DNA from: CAKSKB01 sp034186235
Lineage (GTDB): Bacteria; Bacillota; Clostridia; HGM11514
Direction: 5' to 3'
NCBI GenBank assembly: GCA_034186235.1
Contig: JAXGBA010000151.1
Span: 1 to 28,993 of the forward strand
Length of the DNA: 28,993 nt
Part shown: positions 23,096 to 28,993 of the stretch, piece by piece
Layout: each line of letters begins with the position of its first letter
Numbering within the stretch: the first letter of the stretch is position 1
Notes under the pieces: generated by a model
What the model was told of the DNA's origin: nothing
Seen by the model: only the letters and a program-made list of their open reading frames with translations
Database searches by the model: none
Translations under genes and position numbers: made by a program

Positions 23096-23437
23096 TTATA
23101 TTCTTTCTTTAACCTTAGCTGCCTTACCAACGCGATCTCTGAGGTAATAGAGCTTAGCGCGTCTAACCTTACCGTGACGAACGATTTCGATTCTGTCGAT
23201 AAGGGGCGAGTTGATCGGGAATGTTTTTTCAACACCTACACCGTAAGAAACTCTTCTTACCTTAAATGTTTCCTGGATTCCGCCGTGCTTTTTGGCGATA
23301 ACGGTACCCTCAAACATCTGGATTCTTTCCTTGGAACCTTCCTTGATTTTAATGTAAACCTTAACGGTATCACCGATTAAAACCTCAGGTAAATCGGTTC
23401 TGATCTGTTCAGCAGTAATTGCCTTAACGATATCCAT
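23096..23437 (-). CDS. rplS: 50S ribosomal protein L19
   Basis: Large-subunit protein at the 30S-50S interface. 113 residues from ATG 23437, which has a perfect AAAGGAGG 9 nt upstream. Family motifs: GDTVKVYIKIKEGSKERIQM, FEGTVIAKKHGG, SYGVGVEKTFP and the basic C-terminus KVRRAKLYYLRDRVGKAAK. It has its own promoter and an L19-leader-like hairpin. Confidence 0.97.
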   Translation of the reverse strand: MDIVKAITAEQIRTDLPEVLIGDTVKVYIKIKEGSKERIQMFEGTVIAKKHGGIQETFKVRRVSYGVGVEKTFPINSPLIDRIEIVRHGKVRRAKLYYLRDRVGKAAKVKERI

Positions 23438-23460
23438 GAGTTGCGTCCTCCTTTCTCCAA

Positions 23461-23499
23461 AGACATTCATGCCGCAGAAAGTGCGACAGAGGACTGCCC
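23461..23499 (-). promoter_or_regulatory. L19-leader-like mRNA structure upstream of rplS
   Basis: In the predicted rplS 5' leader, GGGCA (23495-23499) pairs with TGTCT (23461-23465), and inside, across an internal loop, GTCGCA (23482-23487) pairs with TGCGGC (23471-23476), loop CTTTC. Two stems separated by an asymmetric internal loop with UCCUCU on the 5' side matches my recollection of the Firmicutes L19 leader, thought to bind L19 for autogenous control. It lies between the promoter and the AAAGGAGG site. Confidence 0.6.
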
Positions 23500-23512
23500 G
23501 TAATTCTATAAG

Positions 23513-23541
23513 ATTATATCACACTTAAGAGAAAAATGCAA
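23513..23541 (-). promoter_or_regulatory. Promoter of rplS
   Basis: Minus strand TTGCAT (23536-23541), 17-nt spacer, perfect TATAAT (23513-23518). The -35 lies within an AAAAATGC/GCATTTTT palindrome (about 23532-23549) that, with its T-rich flank, may also end the upstream transcript. Confidence 0.75.
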
Positions 23542-23576
23542 GCATTTTTAAAAAATTTTTCAAAAAATTCTGAAAA

Positions 23577-23924
23577 CTACATAAGATAGTACCAAAGATA
23601 GGGCCAAACAAAGCGTTTTGGGCGGCTGTCCCCGTCGGATTTGATTGAAAGGCGGCGCATAAAATGCCACCTGCCCTCTCTGAATCTGAAATCGATAATA
23701 TCCGCACTTGAGCCGCACTCATAGTAAACACGGGCGTACTCGTCGCTGTAGAAAAGGATCTTAATGCAGTCCGCCGGGACGACAATATCCTCCTGGATAT
23801 ACTCATCCTCGAACTCGCTTGCGTGGGAAGCGGTAAGGATTTCGCATTTCAGGATAGAAATACCCCACACGGCAAATACGGCAAGAAGCCCTAAAAGAAC
23901 CGCGCGTTTAATGAATTTTCTCAT
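23577..23924 (-). CDS. Small secreted or membrane-anchored protein, unknown function
   Basis: 115 residues. A basic start MRKFIKR precedes one hydrophobic helix (about 8-24), then an acidic stretch (EFEDEYIQED) and a beta-rich region with paired tyrosines and a basic/aromatic end (FVWPYLWYYL). The shape is of a protein anchored by an uncleaved N-terminal helix. It begins 24 bp after htrA, suggesting co-expression and perhaps an envelope role. Not recognised. ATG 23924 with a weak GGGGTGG site; an ATG-less extension of three codons is possible. Confidence 0.6.
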   Translation of the reverse strand: MRKFIKRAVLLGLLAVFAVWGISILKCEILTASHASEFEDEYIQEDIVVPADCIKILFYSDEYARVYYECGSSADIIDFRFREGRWHFMRRLSIKSDGDSRPKRFVWPYLWYYLM

Positions 23925-23948
23925 AAATACCACCCCGTGCGGCGAAAA

Positions 23949-25052
23949 TTATTTGGGCGAGTACTCCGAAAGAGCGAACTCTGCAGTTACCTTAGCGTTG
24001 TTTCTCAAGACGACATAGGTAACCTTATCGCCGATTTTCTTTTTCTGAATTATATTTTTAATATCGTTGGAAGACGAAACCTTCGTACCGTCAACCGAAA
24101 TAACCAGGTCACCGGATTTAAGTCCTGCGCTCTCGGCGTTTGAGCCGCTCTGGACATCGTTAATGTAGACGCCGGTATACCTCACCTGATACATCCACGC
24201 AGCAGCCGAATTGTTCACATCGATATAACTCATACCGGTTGAGATTCTGCCGCGGACATAGCCGTATTCCATAATATCCTTAACACTCGGCTGAACTGTG
24301 TTGACCGGGATTGCAAAGCCGAGGCCCTCGACATCGCTGCCGGAGGATTTGGCGTTAACGATACCGACAAGCTCCGCCCTGCTGTTAAAGAGACCGCCTC
24401 CGGAGTTGCCGGGATTGATTGTAGCGTTTGTCTGAAGAAGGGTCATAACCTGCCCGTCGATTTCGATTTCACGGTCAAGGGCGCTGATGATGCCGTCAGT
24501 GACCGTGCCGCCGAGCTGCCCGAGAGGATTGCCGATAGCAACCGCCGTTTCGCCGACGACGAGAGAGTCCGAATTGCCGAATGTTGCCGGTGAAAGCCCG
24601 TAGGCATCGATTTTTATAACCGCCAGATCGGTGTTTTTATCGGTTCCTATAAGCTTTGCGTCGTACTGCTCGCCGCTCCTCAGCGTAACCGTAATCTTGC
24701 TTGCGCCGTCGATAACATGGTTGTTGGTTACGATGTATCCGTCAACCGTCATGATAACGCCGCTGCCGGCGCCTTCTGTAATGTACTGCCCCATGAAACT
24801 TCCGGTTTTAACGGATTCCGTCACGATTTCGACAACGCTGTCGGCGGCTTTTTCGGCAACGCCGGCAACGGAATATGTAGAATATGCCGAAAGCGAAGTG
24901 TTCACGGTCGGAATATCGGCAAGCCCGGTCTGCGCCGTGCCGGTTTTGGAGCCGTATACGGCGCCGAATGCGAAGCCGCCGGCAACCGCCATTGCGAAGG
25001 AGCATACCACAAGCACCGCCGCAAGAATTTTATAACCTGATTTTTTCTTCAT
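23949..25052 (-). CDS. htrA: HtrA/DegP-like serine protease
   Basis: Envelope quality-control protease, trypsin-like domain plus one PDZ domain. 367 residues: N-terminal membrane anchor (about 8-32), linker, then catalytic H112 (TNNHVIDG), D142 (NTDLAVIKI) and S217 (NPGNSGGGL), FGNSDSLVVGE, and a PDZ domain at about 270-360 (GVYINDVQSGSNAESAGLKS). ATG 25052 has GGGAGG 8 nt upstream; the open frame extends 19 codons without a site. A TATAAT-like box is in the 61-bp upstream gap but I see no good -35. Confidence 0.94.
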   Translation of the reverse strand: MKKKSGYKILAAVLVVCSFAMAVAGGFAFGAVYGSKTGTAQTGLADIPTVNTSLSAYSTYSVAGVAEKAADSVVEIVTESVKTGSFMGQYITEGAGSGVIMTVDGYIVTNNHVIDGASKITVTLRSGEQYDAKLIGTDKNTDLAVIKIDAYGLSPATFGNSDSLVVGETAVAIGNPLGQLGGTVTDGIISALDREIEIDGQVMTLLQTNATINPGNSGGGLFNSRAELVGIVNAKSSGSDVEGLGFAIPVNTVQPSVKDIMEYGYVRGRISTGMSYIDVNNSAAAWMYQVRYTGVYINDVQSGSNAESAGLKSGDLVISVDGTKVSSSNDIKNIIQKKKIGDKVTYVVLRNNAKVTAEFALSEYSPK

Positions 25053-25113
25053 AATAATTACCTCCCTGGCTATAATTATAACCGTAAAATATGAAGGATT
25101 TATGAACAAAATG

Positions 25114-25650
25114 TTAATAATCTTTTTTGGTTTTCACTAAATTTTTAATATATCGGAAAGTTTCGTCCTCGCCCTTTTCCGAGAGCATAACCAGCAGATT
25201 TTCAAGGAAAGCCGCGGTTTCGGGGTGAATAAAGCGCTGAGTTTTGGCGCGCGAATAGTATTGCAGCGGATGCGCATCCGTATAATTATCGCCCTGATAA
25301 ATTTTGCTTGCGGCAACACGGTCGCAGAACATTTCAACCGCAAATTCAAGAGGCATCTTAACCGGCATAACCCGCTTTTCGATTTTGTTGTAATCGTTCC
25401 AGTATTCAAAATGGTGGCGGTTTCTGCCCTTGTGGTGGAGCCACGCACGGGAATATCCGTAAACATCACGCTCGCCCTCGTTGGGGCTTTTCGTGCCGGT
25501 ATAGAACCTTGCACCGGGGATAAACTCCGCCGGGCTGTACTTTGAGAGATCGTGAAGAATCCCCCGAAGTGGAATCCCCGCCTTGAAGCAATGGCGGATA
25601 ACCGCATGGCGGTGTTTTGTAATTGTTCTGAAATGGTCAATCGGATTCAT
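25114..25650 (-). CDS. DUF5662-like protein, possible metal-dependent
   Basis: 178 residues. The N-terminal region HFRTITKHRHAVIRHC followed by GILHDLSKYSP is characteristic of DUF5662-type proteins of Firmicutes; the HD pair and many histidines (KGRNRHHFEYW) suggest an HD-like metal site, but no activity is established. ATG 25650 is chosen with a GTGAGG site 9 nt before it, overlapping the upstream stop; the GTG at 25665 is part of that site. Fourth-to-fifth gene of the run starting with the MBOAT protein. Confidence 0.7.
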   Translation of the reverse strand: MNPIDHFRTITKHRHAVIRHCFKAGIPLRGILHDLSKYSPAEFIPGARFYTGTKSPNEGERDVYGYSRAWLHHKGRNRHHFEYWNDYNKIEKRVMPVKMPLEFAVEMFCDRVAASKIYQGDNYTDAHPLQYYSRAKTQRFIHPETAAFLENLLVMLSEKGEDETFRYIKNLVKTKKDY

Positions 25651-25665
25651 TTGTCCGCACCTCAC

Positions 25666-25986
25666 CTACTTTATCATGATTTTCTTTTTGCATACCGGGC
25701 AGACAACCATGTTCTTTTTTGAAGAAAGCAGAGCGATGTATTCACGGTCGCGCACATTGCCCATCGCACCTGCGCCGCAGCCGGGGCAGCGGCAGTCGTT
25801 TCTCAGAACCTTCATTCCCCGGAACATCACAATGCCCGCGGCAATAAGCGTGCCGGCGAAAACCGCCTTAAGATTGTTATCCGCAAAAATCAGCCCGATA
25901 ACCGAAACGGCAAGCAACGCCCAGGAAAAAACGGAGCAAAATGACGCAAGCCTTATTTTCTTTTTTTCCACAAAAAGTTCTTTCAT
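25666..25986 (-). CDS. Small membrane protein with zinc-ribbon-like cysteines
   Basis: 106 residues. Two transmembrane helices (about 14-34 and 38-56) are followed by a cytoplasmic tail bearing CPGC (67-70) and CPVC (96-99), a likely zinc ribbon; an extra cysteine is at 65. ATG 25986 starts 1 nt after the EamA stop, with AAGGACAGG as the site. Unknown function. Confidence 0.65.
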   Translation of the reverse strand: MKELFVEKKKIRLASFCSVFSWALLAVSVIGLIFADNNLKAVFAGTLIAAGIVMFRGMKVLRNDCRCPGCGAGAMGNVRDREYIALLSSKKNMVVCPVCKKKIMIK

Positions 25987-25987
25987 A

Positions 25988-26827
25988 TTATTTAAACCTG
26001 TCCTTAAAGATACACCAGACCGTAACGGCGGCAATAACAGTCACGCCGCCAGCAAGCGCAGCAAACCCCGGAATTTCGCCGCAAAACACCGCCACCCATA
26101 CTGGGTTTAAGAGCGGCTCTGCCACCGAGATAAGCGAGCACGCAAGCGGAGGGCAGTATTTTGAGGCCTCCGAAAGCAGTATGTAAGGAATCCCTAGCTG
26201 AAAAACGCCCAGAACCGCAATCCACATAATACTCTGCGCATTGACCGTGTTTTCCGTAAAAAACACAAACGGAATACCGATAACCGCAGTTAAAAGCTGC
26301 CCGAAAAGTATGCCGCTTATTTTTTCGTCCCCCTGCGATTCACCGATGGTAAAGAAGAAAATCCCGAGGAAAAGCCCCGCAAAAACGGCAATAATATCGC
26401 CTGTGCTTCTGCCGCTGCCCAGACTGTCGAGAAAGAACAGCGATATGCCGCCAAGCGTGACAAGCACGGTGAGTGCGTCAAACACTTTCGGCTTTTTATG
26501 CATTAAAAGCGCCTCGATAATCATAACAAAAATCGGCGCCGTAAACTGCAGAACTATAGCGTTTGCGGCGGTTGTCAGCTTATTCGCCGTAACGAACGCC
26601 ATAAATGTAGCACAGAGAAAAACCGCACCTATAACGGTTTTTTTGCTTATAACAATCCTCTTTTTCGTTACCGCCATGAAAACCCCGACCGCCGCAGCCG
26701 CAAAAAGACTGCGAAATCCGGCAATCGCAAAGGAGTTCATGTTAACCATTTTAATTATAATTCCGGCAATGCTCCAAAGGCATGCACAAAGCAGCATTTT
26801 AAGCATCGCATTGTTTTCCTTAGTCAT
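25988..26827 (-). CDS. EamA-family (DMT) transporter
   Basis: 279 residues with about ten transmembrane helices and the internal duplication of the drug/metabolite exporter superfamily: CLWSIAGIIIKMV (14-26), FTAPIFVMIIEALLM in the first half, and ISVAEPLLNPVWVAVFCGE in the second. Members export amino acids or other metabolites; substrate not predictable. ATG 26827 begins 1 nt after the stop of the DHHW gene; an ATG seven codons later (26806) has a better AAGGA site. The open frame extends upstream inside the DHHW gene and is rejected there. Confidence 0.85.
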   Translation of the reverse strand: MTKENNAMLKMLLCACLWSIAGIIIKMVNMNSFAIAGFRSLFAAAAVGVFMAVTKKRIVISKKTVIGAVFLCATFMAFVTANKLTTAANAIVLQFTAPIFVMIIEALLMHKKPKVFDALTVLVTLGGISLFFLDSLGSGRSTGDIIAVFAGLFLGIFFFTIGESQGDEKISGILFGQLLTAVIGIPFVFFTENTVNAQSIMWIAVLGVFQLGIPYILLSEASKYCPPLACSLISVAEPLLNPVWVAVFCGEIPGFAALAGGVTVIAAVTVWCIFKDRFK

Positions 26828-26828
26828 T

Positions 26829-28007
26829 TTATCTGTCTGCCATTTCCTGTAATTTTGCAATAAAAGCGTCGTCCGATATGGTTTCGGTGTTGTTGACAAA
26901 AAGGACATCGGTGATGCCTTCGCCTTCCGCAAGCTTTCCCACATCGTCCTCAATGTACCTCGGGTCGACCATGATGATGCGGTCATAGTATTCCGTAAGG
27001 TAAGGAATAAGTGCGTTGGCGTACGAATCCTTGATAACCATAAGCCGCCGCCCGGTTGTGTGGGCGGTTTCGACCCTTATATAGCCGGTATCCCCGCCGA
27101 AAATACGGGTATATCCGAGTTTGTCGTAGCAATACATACTGCCCATCTGGACGGCGTCCTCAGCGTGGGAGAGGCTTCCGTGGCACCAGTTGGGCGATTT
27201 GATGTTATAGAGATACAGAACATCCGAAATCTCTAAGATTGACGGGTCGTTGATGTAATTAATAAAGCTGCCGTGGAAAATCGACGATGGATATATGTCG
27301 CACTTAACCTTTTCGATGCCCGCTTCCTCAGCGTATTTTTCATAGCCGTAGTATGCGCCGAGGGCGGTCCAGTGGTGGTCGCTTTTGAAATAGATATATT
27401 CGCTTTTGTGCTTTTCGAGGTTGTCGGAAACATCGATAAACTTAAGGTTTCTGTTAAGTTCGCTTTGTGCAAGCTTAATCATTTTGCCCTGAGGCTCGAC
27501 GCCGAATTTTTTTGCCGCCCCGTCGAAAAACTCCCAGACCGTCGGCACAAGCATTACGGAAACATCTGTTTCCGAGCTGAACTTTCCGGAGATTTTGTTC
27601 ACGGCGGAAGTGTAATTTTTAATGGAATCCTCCCTGCCTTCAAACACGAAAAACAGCCTGTCGCCCGACCTTACAACCGGGTTTGAGGTGAGGTCGAATT
27701 TAACAACAGATGTGTTAACCCCCTCCTTTGTCTGTGCGGCGGTTTTAACGGGATTGTTCGAGATTGCGGTGCCGATTGCGCCGTTCATGCCGATGAGGGC
27801 GTCACGGTTGTAAAAATGGTCGGAAACAAAAGCCTCTATTCCCGAAAAATAGGAACCGTCGGTGAGCGCAGCGAAGCTGAACTCCGGAAACGCCGCAAGC
27901 TCACGCTGTTCCTTTTCCGAATAAGTAGCGCTGCCCATTTTGAACATATTAAGCACCGCAAAACAGAGAAGCAGCGCCGCAATAACAATAGTGTTTATTT
28001 TTTTCAT
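26829..28007 (-). CDS. DHHW/AlgX-like SGNH protein, polysaccharide O-acylation partner
   Basis: 392 residues. N-terminal signal anchor (5-21) then a large extracellular domain. FKSDHHWTALGAYYGY (207-222) carries the DHHW motif of the family; KDSYANALIPYL (326-337) holds a serine at the place of the SGNH nucleophile. Such proteins partner MBOAT (AlgI-like) acyltransferases and transfer acetyl groups to exopolysaccharide or cell-wall glycans outside the membrane. It lies 14 bp behind the MBOAT gene, the classic AlgI-AlgJ/X pairing. ATG 28007 has GGAG 7-8 nt upstream. Acceptor glycan unknown. Confidence 0.85.
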   Translation of the reverse strand: MKKINTIVIAALLLCFAVLNMFKMGSATYSEKEQRELAAFPEFSFAALTDGSYFSGIEAFVSDHFYNRDALIGMNGAIGTAISNNPVKTAAQTKEGVNTSVVKFDLTSNPVVRSGDRLFFVFEGREDSIKNYTSAVNKISGKFSSETDVSVMLVPTVWEFFDGAAKKFGVEPQGKMIKLAQSELNRNLKFIDVSDNLEKHKSEYIYFKSDHHWTALGAYYGYEKYAEEAGIEKVKCDIYPSSIFHGSFINYINDPSILEISDVLYLYNIKSPNWCHGSLSHAEDAVQMGSMYCYDKLGYTRIFGGDTGYIRVETAHTTGRRLMVIKDSYANALIPYLTEYYDRIIMVDPRYIEDDVGKLAEGEGITDVLFVNNTETISDDAFIAKLQEMADR

Positions 28008-28021
28008 AAGCGAACTCCGAA

Positions 28022-28993
28022 CTAAAATCTGAAATACAAAAACGGGTTGTAAGTGCTGCCCTCAATAATAACGGTGGAAACAAAAATCACCGCAATGTTA
28101 AACACGATTTCAACCGCACCCGAAACATATGCATTTCTTTCGCGTAGCTTTGAAAACAGGTTTTCGAGAACCGGCAGACACAAAAACACGCCGATAACGA
28201 TAATATATATATTTTTCAGGAACAAATCGTTCACAAAGAAGTTTGTAAAGCTTATGCCTCCGATGCCGAACATTGCGGCAAGCGCCGTGCCGAGGGAGTT
28301 CATGTCCGTAAAGTAGAACACCGTCCACCCGATAACCGTAACGAAAAACATATATACATACGAAAGCGGCGCAAGGTACTTCGGCAGGCGTTCAAGGGGC
28401 CCTTTGAGAGCCTTTTCTGCGCTTATCAGCACGCCGTACATAAGACCCCACAGTATAAAATTCCATGAAGCACCGTGCCAGAGACCCGTTAAAAACCATA
28501 CGGCAAAAATGTTGAAAAGCCTGTGGCGGCGGTTTCCGCCAAGGGGAATGTAAACATAATCCCTGAAGAAACTGCCGAGAGACATGTGCCACCTCCGCCA
28601 GAATTCCGTTGCGGACTTCGAGATATACGGATAATTAAAATTTTCTTTGTAATTAAAGCCGAAAACTCTGCCAAGTCCGATAGCCATGTCCGAGTACCCC
28701 GAAAAGTCGAAGAAAATCTGGAGCGCAAAAAGGAACATTCCGAACCAGGTGCCGAAAACAGTAGTATCCGCCACTTTTGAATCAAAAATCTTGCCGATAA
28801 TTTCACCGCACTGATTTGCGATAAACACTTTTTTGCCGAGCCCGACACAAAAGCGGGTGATGCCGGAGCTTATGCCGCCGAAGGTGGATTTCCTGTCCGA
28901 TATTTCTCGTTCGACATCCTCGTACCTTACAATCGGGCCGGCGATAAGCTGCATGTCGATAAAATACTCACATGTAGGTATTCACAGCGCAAA
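28022..28993 (-). CDS. MBOAT O-acyltransferase (AlgI-like), 5' part missing
   Basis: Membrane-bound acyltransferase that passes acetyl groups across the membrane for polysaccharide modification. From the first methionine in frame (28954) 310 residues are readable: QLIAGPIVRY (2-11), FFDFSGYSDMAIGLG (81-95), FWRRWHMSL (118-126, H123) and LTGLWHGASWNF (155-166) with the catalytic H160. AlgI proteins are usually about 450-500 residues, so the N-terminal third is absent. Upstream of the methionine the same frame meets a TGA at 28982-28984, within the last 12 bases of the window, so either the gene is frameshifted there or the last bases are unreliable. The methionine lies inside a conserved stretch and lacks a good ribosome binding site, so it is unlikely to be the real start. 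Confidence 0.85.

Noticed and set aside
1..28993. CRISPR arrays, tRNA or rRNA genes
   Set aside because: No regularly spaced direct repeats and no tRNA or rRNA-like sequence were seen; genes are packed through nearly the whole window.

Overview
This window looks like a chromosomal segment of a spore-forming, low-to-moderate-GC member of the Clostridia, probably a gut Oscillospiraceae/Ruminococcaceae-type bacterium. That placement is inferred from gene content (a SpoIIM-like protein beside XerD, GlnRS, Firmicutes-style GreA, RbgA and rplS-lepB order), strong AGGAGG ribosome binding sites and sigma-A promoters with 17-nt spacers. No rRNA, tRNA, CRISPR array, insertion sequence or prophage was seen. 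Most genes are housekeeping and sit in compact operons.

Layout. 1-3957 (minus): PHP phosphoesterase, glnS, trmB and glyA (glyA runs off the left edge). The trmB frame has no stop codon and runs in frame into glyA. 3959-5527 (plus): a GreA-type factor, diverging back to back from the PHP operon, then a two-lobed P-loop ATPase whose first P-loop has decayed. 5531-6497: a palindromic repeat and three small minus-strand genes of unknown function. 6562-11523 (plus): coaX, a PH-like membrane protein, cysE and the methionine importer metQ-metN-metI. MetQ is the most striking item here: its two halves are in reversed order, a circular permutation of the NlpA/MetQ fold behind an intact lipoprotein signal. 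11524-11817: a near-gene-free interval with a truncated methyltransferase-like remnant, two opposed promoters and two terminators.

11818-13794 (minus): argC-argB, with an ARG-box-like palindrome over the promoter. 13803-16179 (minus): HAD phosphatase, xerD and a spoIIM-like gene whose start codon lies directly behind the proC terminator hairpin. 16188-19704 (minus): aspartate aminotransferase, purB and proC. 19723-23541 (minus): rplS (with an L19-leader-like hairpin), lepB, rbgA, rnhB, yraN and an M19 dipeptidase. 23577-28993 (minus): MBOAT acyltransferase (5' part missing, in-frame TGA near the edge), DHHW/AlgX-like partner, EamA exporter, zinc-ribbon membrane protein, DUF5662-like protein, HtrA protease and a small anchored protein.

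Functionally the window combines amino-acid supply (Gly/Ser, Cys/Met, Arg, Pro, Asp) with translation and ribosome assembly (GlnRS, TrmB, L19, RbgA), protein export and quality control (LepB, HtrA), and surface polysaccharide O-acylation (MBOAT plus DHHW). Domain assignments are from recognition of motifs by eye; no database search was run.
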